From NCBI RefSeq assembly GCF_049306965.1, contig NC_133180.1, positions 27,994,501 through 28,058,500 on the forward strand: a stretch of 64,000 nucleotides of DNA. Reading direction: 5' to 3'. How positions within the stretch are numbered: the first letter of the stretch is position 1; each line of letters starts with the position of its first letter. Positions 25,301 to 36,400 of this stretch are shown piece after piece. This stretch comes from Danio rerio. Taxonomy: Eukaryota > Chordata > Actinopteri > Cypriniformes > Danionidae. The translations under genes were made by a program, and so were the position numbers. Under the pieces are notes generated by a model. That model ran no database searches. It was not told the DNA's origin and worked only from the letters and a program-made list of their open reading frames with translations.

Positions 25301-26015
25301 TGACACCTGCTCTCTGTGAGTGGCAGTATTTTCACAGGAACTGTGCCTGTAAATATTTTGATAGACTCTCAAATCCCTGAAATGTAGGAATCATTTGGAA
25401 ATTTTGCATTAATCAGGCAGTTGTAAATAAAATAATTAATTGAAAATATGTCATGCACCTCTTAAATAATCTCCATTTTTGGTTGTCAGTTTGAGGTCAC
25501 TGTCATGCTGTGTTTAATAAAAGCCTAACAGTAACAGTCTTGTACCAGTCTTACTTTGCATTTTTGATTATGTTTATGTTATCATCTCTTTAAGGAAAGC
25601 GAGTCATCAAGAAGACTTGTTCCTTTGAGCGGTAAGGTTATACAGTTCTCTGAATTAACATTCACAAGTGAATTAATTCAGCATTCCTGAAAGTAACGTT
25701 GTTGTAAAACTAACATTTTCAGGTGAAGAATCCTTGAAGAAAACTTTTGATTTCTTTGAAGAAATTGATGTCCATTATCATAACCGATTCTTCAGGCTGA
25801 TTGGACTGAGTGATAATGCCATCAAAAGCGCTGAGTCACTTTTTCCAGAAGACAGAGTTTACGAACTATTAAAAATCTGGATGGAAAAGGAAGGACTGAA
25901 GGCAGATTTCAACAGTCTTATTGACGCATTAATTTATTTAGACCAGAGGCTGTCAGCAGAAAATATCATTGCAAAGGCAATAAATAATAGTTGCTTTAAA
26001 TATGAAGAAGAGTGA
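16313..26015 (+). CDS. TNF-receptor-superfamily death receptor (TRAIL-receptor/HDR-like), complete
   Basis: Ten coding exons join in frame to 418 residues: 16313-16333, 18268-18424, 18505-18633, 18780-18891, 19234-19325, 21058-21150, 21245-21285, 21389-21670, 25595-25631 and 25723-26015, all with GT/AG borders (exon 9 acceptor is AAG). Residues 1-18 form a signal peptide (MRYITLLVLLLLNVINA). Residues 41-159 hold cysteine-rich TNFR repeats, with CKCRNGSF and CEVCKKCSRC typical of death receptors 4/5. Residues 172-191 are the membrane span. Residues 325-410 are a death domain (SLKKTFDFF ... YHNRFFRLIGLSDNAIKSAE ... YELLKIWMEKEG). It should bind a TNF-family ligand outside the cell and recruit FADD-type adaptors inside. 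Exon 7 could alternatively end at 21270, also in frame. Zebrafish has several such genes (hdr, ovarian TNFR); the linkage to loxl2 supports a TNFRSF10 relative, but I do not assign a symbol. ETS-like promoter site at 16197. Confidence 0.85.
16334..18267 (+). other. Death-receptor intron 1
   Basis: AT-rich. Plus- and minus-strand frames of 70-155 codons occur near 16,700-17,600, but they are low-complexity, AT-codon-rich and match nothing I recognise. No complete transposon was resolved. Confidence 0.5.
19567..19937. mobile_element. MITE with CACTTGTTAAG ends (371 bp)
   Basis: Left end CACTTGTTAAGTGTGACGTC and right end TACATCACGACTTAACAAGTG (inverse) define a noncoding inverted-repeat element in intron 5 of the death receptor. 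GGGTCCAA near the left is mirrored by TTGGACCC near the right. No target duplication was resolved. Confidence 0.65.
20028..20382 (-). mobile_element. Dispersed repeat ending ACAGTTGAAGTCAGAATTAT
   Basis: In reverse it starts ACAGTTGAAGTCAGAATTAT followed by TAGCCC blocks, a very common zebrafish noncoding DNA element. The left side has the matching AAATTATTAGCCCC. A second, shortened copy lies at 36540-36766. Confidence 0.7.
20447..20890 (+). mobile_element. Dispersed 440-bp repeat, copy A
   Basis: Shares AAAGATATCCAAA, AAGAAATCTGTGTTTTTGAA and GAAGACAGCAGAAGTCAATG with 47655-48090 (same strand), and corresponds in reverse to 28425-28830. Noncoding; probably a DNA-transposon derivative. Family unnamed here. 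Confidence 0.65.
21671..24174 (+). other. Death-receptor intron 8, left part, with repeat relic
   Basis: Noncoding. The stretch 22870-24045 has the look of an old dispersed element (CATGGGTGTGCTGGCCTGAA, AAACCTGGTCTAAAGTCCAG, ATGCGCCTATGC near 23,050-23,180, and GGACACGCCTTTAATGC near 23,990). I recall similar text from zebrafish repeats but cannot fix its ends or class. Confidence 0.35.
24175..25152. mobile_element. hAT-type DNA element (978 bp) in death-receptor intron 8
   Basis: Left end TATGGCTGCACGATTAATCG and right end AGAATTGTGCAGCCCTA (inverse) are flanked by a perfect 8-bp duplication ATTGTTAC at 24167-24174 and 25153-25160, the hAT target length. No transposase frame is visible, so it is non-autonomous. 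Confidence 0.88.
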
Positions 26016-26313
26016 CTGAATGCTACTATTGTCACCCTCTTAGCATTCTCAGTGGACGAAGGTACAGTATGCTTTTCAGTTTCATTTTGTCCATTGCTAA
26101 AGTGTTTCTCTGACAAGGTATTTATTATGTTAGCAAATGTTTAAACTTTTAGATTTGTTGGTCACGAACATTAGTTACATTTAAAATGACAAAACAAAGT
26201 ATTTAAGACATCTGAGGTTATGAAATTTGTAGTCAGAAACTTGGCAATGTTTTTTTCTTTTTCTTTTCATGTTGTATATATTTGATGTGTGCCATGTGAT
26301 AATTTTGTTAACT

Positions 26314-26319
26314 AATAAA
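26314..26319 (+). terminator. Polyadenylation signal of the death-receptor gene
   Basis: First AATAAA after the TGA at 26013-26015, in CTAATAAAGG, about 300 bases downstream. Duplicated versions occur in the following tandem copies (near 27,426 and 28,994). Confidence 0.6.
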
Positions 26320-26954
26320 GGAATTCATTTATACATTTTTCACCTAATTAGATTCACTTAACATAATTACTCTGTTCAATCATTACTGTAAATGCATTTA
26401 ATAGTGCCTAAATCTTCTATTTTAGAAAAAAAAACTGCATTTCAGCTTGCTCACCACAAGAGGTCACTAACACGTTTTACAGTTAAGTAACTGTTATTGT
26501 TTTCTTTAGTAAAATGAACTTCGTTTACTAATATTATTCAGATAAGACTGCATATTTTAGGTTATGTTGATTAAAATAAAGTCTTGGTGATGTAGCGCTG
26601 ATTTAAAATGAAAATATTAGTTGATACTACTAATTGAATGATAAAGCCTGGACACTGTTGGCCAACTCTGCTCCCGCCCACCACCCACCGCAGAGGGGCT
26701 CATTTACAGAAATCACCAACTCCTACTATTAGTATTAGTATTACTTATATTAATTTGCAAATGTTTTCAAATACCGTCTGACAACTCTATCTGTATCTAA
26801 TAAAAAGTGTGGCCGAATTGACTGCATATTTGCAATACACATCATGTATGATTTTTGTTCAAAGTCCCTGAAAGCTTGACAGCGCAATCTCATTTACAGA
26901 ATGATACCAGCCGAGTACAGCGCGTGTCTGTGAGAGATGCGCTATCCTTACAAA

Positions 26955-27215
26955 CTTTCCTTTGGTTTTAGTCCCTGAGTCATCAGGGGTTGCCACTGCG
27001 AATGAACCACCAATTACTCTGGCATATGTTTTACTGGCGATTGCAAATACACTCTTAAACACACACACACTGCGTTTCTTTGGACTGTTGGAGAAACTGT
27101 AGCACCCACAAGCTGAGAATTCTGAACAAAAAGGCCTCCTGGTTAAACTGGAACTCGAACCAGCGACCTTGAGGCGACAGTGCGTACAAGGTGCTGCAGC
27201 GTGTGCCACTGATGT
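26955..27215 (-). mobile_element. Old DANA-like SINE in tandem unit 1
   Basis: Reverse orientation: GGGGTTGCCACTGCGAATG, CTGGCATATGTTTTAC and AACTCGAACCAGCGACCTTG correspond to the DANA tail-side, body and tRNA B-box regions, but are strongly diverged. The matching copy at 28150-28368 lies at the same place in unit 2, so this SINE inserted before the duplication. Confidence 0.6.
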
Positions 27216-28149
27216 ATCTTATTAATGCTTACTTATTAATGCTTATATCACTAGCCTTCATGTGTTTCTCTACTGGGGATTTTTCCTTTTGCTCGTTCTC
27301 TCTATTGCCTCCATTAGTTACATTTTAAAAATAAAACAAAGTATTTAAGACATCTGATGTAATGAAATGTGTAGTTGGCCATTTTTTTTGTGTATTTATT
27401 CGATGTGTGCCATGCGTCAATTTTGCTAATAAAGGAATTTGTTTCTACATCTGTTTTTACTTAATTTGTGTCACTTAACATGATTACTCTGTTTAATCAC
27501 TGTTGTAAATGCTCTGAATATAGTGCCTAAATCTCTTGTAGGACGTTTATTAAAAATACAATATATAAAAACTGCACTTCAGCTTGCCCACCACGAGATC
27601 ACCAACACGCTTTACAGTTAAGTAACTGTGTGGTGTTATCACACTTTTTCTTTTGTCAAATTCATTCACTAATATTGTTCAGATAAGACCGCATATATTA
27701 GGTTATGTTGATTAAAATAATGTCATAGTGGTGAAGCACTGAGATAAAATTGAAATATTAGTTAATTCTATACTTGAATTAAAAAGTCTGGAGTCTGGAC
27801 ACTGTTGGCCAACTCTGCTCCCGCCCACCACCCACTGCAGAGGGGCTCATTTACAGAAATCACCAACCCCCAACCCCAAATGATTACTGTTTGTAATATT
27901 TATTATTATATTATTTTCCAAATGTTTCCTAGTCCCAGCCATGTTTTCATGGCCTTGTATTAGACTCATCAGACAACACAGAATGAACTCTAATAAAAAG
28001 TGAGGCTGAATTGAGTGCATATTTACAAGTGAGCATATATGATTTTTGTTCAAAGCCCCAGATAACCTGACAGCGCGATCGCATTTACAGAATAATACTA
28101 GTGGAGTACAGCGCGTGTCTGTGAAGAATGCGCTATCCTCACAAACTTT

Positions 28150-28368
28150 CCTTTGGTTTTAGACACTATCAAGGCGAGGGAACCGCCAATTACTCTGGCA
28201 TATGTTTTACCAGCAATTGCTTACACACACACTGGATGTTTTTAGGCTGTTGGAGAAACTGGAGCACCCACACTTATAGAATTCCATACAGAAAGACCTC
28301 CTGACCAAACTGGGACTTGAACCAGCAACCTTAAGGCGGCAGTGCTTACAACGTGTCGTGTGCCATTT
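28150..28368 (-). mobile_element. Old DANA-like SINE in tandem unit 2
   Basis: Counterpart of 26955-27215: AATTACTCTGGCATATGTTT and GGGACTTGAACCAGCAACCT are preserved in reverse orientation at the equivalent position of the second tandem unit. Confidence 0.55.
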
Positions 28369-28424
28369 AATGCTTACTGTAGCCTATATCACTAGCCTAC
28401 ATGTGCTTCTCCATTAGACATGAG

Positions 28425-28830
28425 CTGGTATAAGTTTCTGACGGTATGATAACCTTAGATATAAATATCACAGTATCATGGTGTTCACTGCAGTAAAATA
28501 ATTAATTTTTTGAAATGTCTTAGTAAAAAGAAATAAAATCCACATTGAACACAATATACCACATTGTAGGAAACATTTATACTATTTTGGAACAGTAAAC
28601 ATGTCAGGCTGAGGCTACAAAATTAAAATACACCTTTGACTTCTACTATCTTCATTAGCTTCAAAAACAAAGATTTTCTTACAACACACACAGAAAAAAA
28701 CACACACAAAAAAACCCTGCTACATATTTAGAAACAGTATAACAAAACATTTTTGCAGTTTTAATACCCTGACTTTTCCAAACCAGGGTAAACCTTGAAA
28801 CTGGTTATCGTCCTATTCCTATTCTCCATT
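28425..28830 (-). mobile_element. Dispersed 440-bp repeat, copy B (inside tandem unit 2)
   Basis: Reverse complement of the family at 20447-20890 and 47655-48090: it keeps CATGTTTACTG, ACAACACA-type and GACTTTTCCAAACCAG landmarks. It interrupts unit 2 but not unit 1 and so inserted after the duplication. It explains why unit 2 is about 400 bases longer. Confidence 0.6.
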
Positions 28831-29299
28831 GGGAGCTTTTTCCTCTTGCTCGTTCTCTCTTTTGCCTTCATTAGTTAATTTTAAAAAGTGAAACAAAGTA
28901 TATTAGACAACTGGCGTTATAAAATGTAATGTCTGAATTTTTTTTTGTGTGTGTGTGTATATAATTGATGTGCGCCATGCGACAATTTTGCTAATAAAAT
29001 AATTGATTTATACATCTGTTATTACTTCAATAGTTTCACTAACTGCATTTCAGCTTGCTGGCCACAAGAGGTCACTAACATGTTGTACAAATAGGTAACA
29101 GTGTGTTATCTCTTTTTTTTTTTTTTTTTTTTTTTGTCAAATGAACTTCATTCACTAATATTGTTTAGATAAGAGCATATTTTAATGTATGTTGATTAAA
29201 AGAATGTCATGGTGGTGAAGCCCTGATATAAAATTTAAATATTAGTTGATTCTACTAATTGAATGATAAAGTCTGGAAGCTTTTAAAATGATTTTTCAT

Positions 29300-30810
29300 T
29301 GATTTACTTTGTACATTTTAATAAATAAAAAATTTCATTAAAAGCATTTTCTGCATAAAAAATATAATATTTCGATCACAAACCAAGCTATGTCCCAGAG
29401 GCACTTCTTTGAAATTGCATGTAGAAAAACATTAAAAACATTAGTGTCTAATTTTTTTTAAGTATTACAACTATTTATTTTATATACTATATTTCCGTAT
29501 TACAGCAATTTATTTGTATTCTTTTCTAGTGATAAATAAAAATAAAATAAAAAATTAAATTTTCTATAAAAAAACAGGCTACAAAGTTATGTCCCCCAAT
29601 ATAAACAACCCTGTCACGCCAGCAATTCTCCATCTATAGCAATTTAGACTCGACTCTTATATGACATCAAAGACACCCTATCAAAGTGACACCCTTCAGC
29701 TCTCTTTAACAGCATTGTGCAAAAGAAGGAAAGATAAGTGTGTGTGTGTGTGGGGGGGGGGGTATGGTGAATACGTTATAAAAAACAATGGGTAATTTAA
29801 TACATTTTATAAACAATTCTCGTTAAACAAAGATACACCTATTTTTTGTGCAAAAAAAACAGTTGACATGATTACAATACAAAATATGAATTCATTGTCA
29901 CTGAAAAAAGATACGAGAAAAAGAAAGAAAAATAATAATAAACAACAAGAAATAAACTTAAAGGGTAAGACGTTTAAGAATCAGTTGCTGTATATAAATT
30001 AATGAAATAAATGAAAAGTATACAAAATGATAGTACTTTTTGCTTTCTTATTTTCAGCTAATGAAATGTTATTTAAATAATGACTAAATTCTTGCAAAAA
30101 ATACAGGAAAATGTGGTATTAGTACATATGATAAATTTGCATTTGTGGATATGGAATTTACAAAGAAAATAAAAATATATATATATATAACAAAACAGGC
30201 ATTTCTCTTAGTAGAAACAGATTCATAATAACCAAAAATAATATATTTAAAAGTAACAGATACATCTTGTGTATTATCATTAATAAATAATTCCAAAATT
30301 GTACAACATAATTACAATCCCAAAACAAATTAAAAATGCTTTAAGTCTGATCGTTTTACATCAATATTAAAATAAAAAATGACCATGTAAAAGACCATAA
30401 TGTTTTCAATTTACAATGTCTATATATTATTCCAATAAGAGATAACAGGGGACAATGTGACAACCTTCAAAAAATGAGATTTTTTTCTAATTTTGTAATT
30501 TCTATCTTTTTTTTTCTTTTTTTTAGAAAAAAACTTATTTTACCTTCAAACGTCTTTGTCGGATCAGAAAAAAGCATTTTTATAGAGCATATAATTCCTG
30601 ACGTTATAGCTCCTATAACATTGGCATATTTCTGAAATAAATTCAAAGTAATTCATTAAAAACCTCTGTTGTTAAATAACTATACCGATATTCTTATAAC
30701 ACACCTATCATCACACTATTACCATGTAGGCTACATAATGGCTAACAGTATAAAATAGAACTGTTTAAATGTTTCTGTCGCTCACTAAGGTTGCATTTTT
30801 GCAAGTTTAT
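29300..30810. other. AT-rich intergenic stretch
   Basis: No gene recognised. Contains a (GT)n-G(n) tract near 29738-29762 and many A/T runs. Short frames here are AT-driven. Confidence 0.5.
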
Positions 30811-30816
30811 GCATTA

Positions 30817-31179
30817 CAGTTTTTCTCAGTCGCTTTGATGCATTTCTCACTACACTATTTACATTTGCACAACAGTTAATGCATTTCTCAAAACAATTAG
30901 TGCAAACTGCAAAACCTAGCTGATAACCTGCAAAAGTGCGTCACATGCTCAAAATGGATAGTTCATTCATCAAAAGCAAGTATTGATGTCAATCAAACTG
31001 TCATTATCGTCAAAATGAAAAGTCCTGACACCATTGTTTATGAACAAGATAGTCAAATGGCTTTGTCATGTGTTCATTATGTCAGTTTACTCTGGACATT
31101 TTTTCAATGCAAATAAAAGTCAACTGTTGTGCAAATGTAAATGTAGTGAGAAATGCATCAAAGTGACTGAGAAAAACTG
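30817..31179. mobile_element. TA-flanked inverted-repeat MITE (363 bp)
   Basis: Inverted ends start CAGTTTTTCTCAGTCGCTTT and end AAAGTGACTGAGAAAAACTG, with TA on both sides (30815-30816, 31180-31181). The inverted repeat continues inward for about 60-70 bases (ATTTACATTTGCACAACAGT against ACTGTTGTGCAAATGTAAAT). Tc1/mariner-type target; noncoding. Confidence 0.85.
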
Positions 31180-31209
31180 TAATAGCAATACATGTTTTAT
31201 TTATTTGTA

Positions 31210-31299
31210 TATTATATTATATTATATTATATTATATTATATTATATTATATTATATTATATTATATTATATTATATTATATTATATTATATTATATTA
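31210..31299. repeat. (ATTAT)n pentanucleotide microsatellite
   Basis: About 18 near-perfect ATTAT units directly right of the TA-flanked MITE. The 96-codon open frame over it is an artefact of the five-base repeat. Confidence 0.95.
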
Positions 31300-31747
31300 C
31301 ATTTTGTATTTAACCTTAAAATGAACATTGTTTAACTTGCTATTTGTTACAAAACAAAATGTCTCTTACCTAAGGAAACTATTTGTTTATCACTCCATTA
31401 TAAACAGAAGAGGATAGTACAAGCATGTAACTTCATAAGCAAGTAATTTATAAACAGCTGTGGTGGCTCATATCACTTGAATTAAAAAGGTTTCAACTAC
31501 TATTTAATATTAATCCATATTAGTGTTAAGTATAAAAAAAGCTTTTAAAAAAGTGTCACATGACCATTTGGCTCCTATGGATTAACCACTGCTAAAATAT
31601 AGGCCTACCTATCAGACAGTTAAACAAATGAATATTGATGTCAACTCTGAAATCTGGACTTTAGAACTTCTATGTTAAGCGGCTTTGACACAATTTACAT
31701 TGTAAAAGCTCTACATAAATAAACATGAATTAAATTAAATTTTATAT

Positions 31748-31754
31748 AATAATA

Positions 31755-31793
<39 letters not shown>

Positions 31794-31893
31794 TATTATT
31801 ATTGTTGTTGTTGTTTTGAAATGATTAAATAATTAATGCAGAATAATTTGTTTAGAAAAAAGCTTTTATCATGCTAACTTGCTTTGAAGTTTG

Positions 31894-31931
<38 letters not shown>
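31748..31931. repeat. (AAT)n and (TTA)n microsatellites
   Basis: Two trinucleotide tracts, 31748-31790 (AAT, running into ATT and GTT) and 31894-31931 (TTA), separated by about 100 bases of unique AT-rich DNA. Confidence 0.9.
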
Positions 31932-31934
<3 letters not shown>

Positions 31935-32620
31935 AGAGAATCTTGTAAACTTCTTAGTCAATTTTGAAATAAACTATATGTAAAGTTTAGTGTTAATTTA
32001 AAATGATTTGTTCATATAATTAAGGATTACATTGTATCAATTTATTAAAGAGATCAAATGCCAATAGTTTACTTTAAGATTATAATATTCAGTTATTAAA
32101 TTGTAAGTCAACTTATTCATTTGACTGCTTGAATAAGTTGTTGCAATGTAAAATAAAGTTAAGTACAAAAAACTATTCTTAATTTAATGATTTTAACTAA
32201 TAAATCAAATAATGTAAAATAATTTATGTTTTTTTTACTTAATTTGTCACTTACGAAACTGGATTTCTGCTTGCTTGCCACAAGAGGTCGTCTGTGTTGT
32301 GTGTATTCTGTTTATGGCTGAAGAATGTGGTTGAAACAGTTTGCATTGTGCGGATAAAACGTGGGCTGTTTTCTACATTTTGACAGTGTGCAACATATTT
32401 TATTTTAGGCAACTCAATTTAGGAGATTTGTCTTACTTAGCTCTTGTAAGGGTTTTGAGAATTCGTTTGTTGAAAATGAAATGATAATTGCTCTCCTAGT
32501 CCATGCCAGTTTTGAACAGATCTTATGAAAATGGAAAACGTTAATATTTGACTGTTTTGGCAATTAATTAGAAAATAAATCAAACAATTTATTGAAGTCG
32601 TTTGCGATTAGATCGTGTTT

Positions 32621-32645
32621 ACTACACTTCCCATGGAACCTTGCG
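32621..32645 (+). promoter_or_regulatory. ZNF143/THAP11-type promoter site, likely cyb561a3 promoter
   Basis: ACTACACTTCCCATGGAACC followed by TTGCG fits the SBS element bound by ZNF143 and THAP11 (consensus ACTACAATTCCCA...ATGC), usually found within about 100 bases of transcription starts. It lies about 850 bases before the cyb561a3 coding exon, whose acceptor at 33462-33463 implies an upstream noncoding exon. Confidence 0.5.
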
Positions 32646-33473
32646 GTCAAACCGGAAAATGTCTTCACACCAGCTGCATTCTACCAAAACATCGTAATCC
32701 TCGTCTTTAAAGTTTGTATACTGTACTTGTCTCTTGCAAACCATCGAATAAAGTCATATTGTCATAAATTAACAGTGAGCGAGATTAATTTATAAGGCAA
32801 TGCTGAAAATAGTTTCCTCAAATAACCTTGTCTGCTTTCGAGTGTCCTCAATTTGTCGACCACCATTTCACGACACAAAGTACACAACAATGTAAAACTA
32901 CCAATGAATTATCACGTAAGGAAATTAATGCGAAAGGTATTTAGCAGAATAGTTTAATAATAATGTCATTAACTTCGTCCCATTGTATCATGTAAGCAGA
33001 TTAAACAGTTCTCCATTTGTAAAGTTCCCTTTTTGTACAGTATTTGCCAAATCTAGTGACATAATTTCCATATCGCCCACATCAGCGCTCGTTATCTCTG
33101 TTTGCTCTTCCTCGTTCTTTCTGATGTTTTCTGCAATGTGGTTTGTTCGCAGACGAAATCGAAAATCATAATGGGGAATTATGGAAAGAGGAACTGAGCT
33201 CAAGAAAAACGCTGTCACGAGTTTATTTGATATTTTGGAGACACCAAAGGTACTGTACATTGACACATGTGCTCTTCTAAAACACCCAGCTTGGTTGAAA
33301 AGTGCTCTTTCTTATTTGTTTGCATTTGAGAGTATGTAAGTTGAAATATTAAAGAAACACCAATCAATGTAGTTGTTTTTGTCTTAAATACTTGTTTCAG
33401 GTTAAGTGAATTTCTCAAGCTACTTAATTTAATGATGTTCACTTGTGTTCTCTGTCTCTACAGCTCTTACAGG

Positions 33474-36400
33474 ATGAGAGGAATTGTTGGATTTTACATA
33501 ACCTATCTTCTGTGTCTGATTTTGGGGATCGCCTGTGTGGTTTTAGTTGTTCACTGGAATTTCATGTATCGAGATGGATTTGCATGGGACGGCTCATCCA
33601 AGAACTTCAACTGGCACCCAGTGCTCATGGTCACTGGCATGCTGGTTCTTTATGGGAATGGTATGTGTGAGTGAATATTTAGCTTCGTGCTAAATAATAC
33701 CACTGTAGCTTTGATATTCTGACATGGAGAAGTTTAATTTGTATGTGATAAGTGTTTTTTATTGTTACTTCTAATTTTGGTTTATCACATTAGGACTGCA
33801 CGATATTGGAAAAATCTGACATTGCGATATTTCTTTATCCTGTGATGTATATTGCGATATTAATAGAATTTCACCAGCTGAGTTGAATAGGTATCTGGGA
33901 AGAATTGATTTAGAATTAGGTTGATTGGGATGATTAAGGGAGTGCATAAAATATATTAAACAATCTTCTACCACAGATAAATTCAATAAAGAAAAAGATA
34001 CCAATTAATTAAACAGCGTTTTATTTAGGGATGCTCCGATCAGGATTTTTGCAGTCAATACCGAGTACCGATTGTAATGCTTCAAGCTTTATAATACCTA
34101 AAGCTCATTTTCCCTCTAAGTATGATACTCATTTGGAGACCCCTTAAACACGTCACGTTTAGTGTGGACAGGTCATGGCCAGAAGCAGCTTTGCAGAAAA
34201 TAATGTAACCCAAATATAAAAATTGGTAAGAAAAATTACAAACAATGCAATTTGGAAACACTGCAAATCATTAAAGAAGAATTCAACATGTCTCAATCAA
34301 GAAAAAGTTTGGAGTGCCTATTTGATGCATTAAAAAGTTAAAATGCACGCCTATAAATCAATAACTTTTTTTACTAAAAGGCAATAGGCCTATAAACTAC
34401 TGTTAATTGAAATAAGTATATTACAAGAATTGATATTAACTATTAGTGAAATTTATATTTTAAGTTTCATTTATTTAAAAATTCCATCTGTATATATTTT
34501 AGCTGTTGTGACGTGAGTGCATCATTTGCTCATGCCACCACGTATCATTAACCTCCTCATGTGTTGTGGCTGCTGTAGGCTATGTATAATATAGGAGAGC
34601 ACACCTGAGTCTTCCTCTGCTTGTAAACTCATAAATGAACACCCGAGATCGGCCATGGGTGCATTTCCGAAAACCATTGTTAGCCAACTTAGATCACAGG
34701 TTTCACCATTAAAAACATAGTTTGTTGATTAAGCATCACCCAAATCCATTTTTGAACAAACATTTGCAAACTGCGTTGCAAACTTGTACGCATGCAACTA
34801 CATCTCTCGACCTGTAGTTAGAAGCATCGTCCCTGGTTGCACTTATCCCCCCTATGCCCTATTCATCTCGAACATTATAACATTTAAACTCGGAAAAGTG
34901 ACTTTTAAAAAAAAAATTAATAAATGAACAAAATCACACATAAAAACAGTAATAATAATAATAATATAATTATTATTATTATAGTAGATTTTTTCTTTTG
35001 CTAATAAATATAAAATTTCATTTCTTAATAAATAGCCTCATTCTTTTTGTGATTTATGTATGAGATTAGAATACATGTTAGCTTTTAGTAAGTTATTTTA
35101 TGTGTTAGAATAGAATATGGCATATTCTTAATAACATTTGTTATTAAGAAATGAAACATCACATGATATGATTACTTATGTTAAAAAATATTTTAGGTTT
35201 GTCAATTGATTAAATTTACTGACAGTTGTGATCAATATCCTTTTCTTTTGTATGCAGCGGCCGTAGTGTACCGTATTCCTCTGACGTGGGGTCACAATAA
35301 GCTCCCCTGGAAGCTGCTACATGCTGGGCTTCTGCTCCTTTCTTTAATTTTTTCTGTCATCGGACTTTGTGCTGTGTTTAACTTTCACAATGTACACCAC
35401 ACAGCCAACCTTTATTCTCTTCATAGCTGGGTGGGGATTTGCACCGCTGCACTTTTCACTGCACAGGTGTGTATCGTGTGTAAAAACAAATGTCTGTTTC
35501 TATTGTAGTTGGTGGTGGAAAGAGTAGTGAAAAATCATACTCATTTAAAAGGACCATTTACTTGCACAGAAATGTAGTGCAATCAGAGCTTAAGTATCTG
35601 TTGTAAATATTACTTAAAGTATGAGTAAAGTATAGCCCTTTTAAAAGTACTCAAGAGTAGTGAGTATTACGCTGAGGAAAGTTGATGCATTTATGTGTAA
35701 TTTGTGCATGTGTAAACGTAACATTCTGTAGTGTATTTAGTGATTGCTTAAGGCCATTTCGGTCATCATACAGTAAACATCTGCCATCTTCTCATCACTG
35801 ACATTCAGTCTAAACAGTCTCTGGGTCAATGCATGTAAAGTATCTTCTTGGACACTTTTAAAACAGTTTGCTGCATGTCTTAAGCTAGTAATTTCTGGTG
35901 TGATTAAATTTCTTTGTGCGAGTTGATTGGACAAAAATCATAGGACTAATTTTAATTCCCATAGATAGGAAAAAATAAAGTAGTGACTACAGGTTGAATG
36001 AAAGTAGTGGAGTAAAAGTACTGATACAGCAATAAAAATGTACTCAAGGGAGAGTAAAAGTACACATCTTTAAAACCACCTAATACAATTCAATTCCAGA
36101 GAAAAAGACTGCTTAATTACACTAATTTGAGTATTTGTAAATTGTTACTATACACCACTGGTGGTACATCTTCATCTGTTACTGTAATTAAGTAGTGAAA
36201 ATGCTGAAAATGTCTTATTTTATCATTCTGTTATATTATATCATTTCTTATATTACAAAAAATTGTGTTTGTATTGTGTTGTTCCGTTTGATTAGAAATT
36301 TGATTAAACTCAAAACACAAATGAAAATATTTTAATCAAATCAGAATTATTAAACCCTCTTTTTCATTTTTCTTTCTTTTTCAAATATTTCCCAAATGAT

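Larger units (their letters stand above)
26170..29290 (+). repeat. Tandem duplication of the death-receptor 3' flank (three units)
   Basis: Three diverged units start with ATTAGTTA: 26170, 27313 and 28870. Each continues with AAACAAAGTAT, then a GATGTGYGCCATG motif, then CTAATAAA, then a CAGCTTGC-CCAC block. Units 1 and 2 also share CTGTTGGCCAACTCTGCTCC and the following CCGCCCACCACCCAC, and both carry a SINE-like insert. Unit 3 is cut short after about 29,270. Unit 1 includes the 3' UTR and poly(A) signal of the death receptor, so the array derives from that gene's end. Confidence 0.8.

Noticed and set aside
31210-31299. Regular short repeats that might suggest an array such as CRISPR
   Set aside because: A simple pentanucleotide microsatellite with no spacers in a vertebrate genome.
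31034-31324. 96-codon frame ending in Tyr-Ile-Leu repeats
   Set aside because: It spans a MITE end and the (ATTAT)n microsatellite, whose five-base period stays open by composition.
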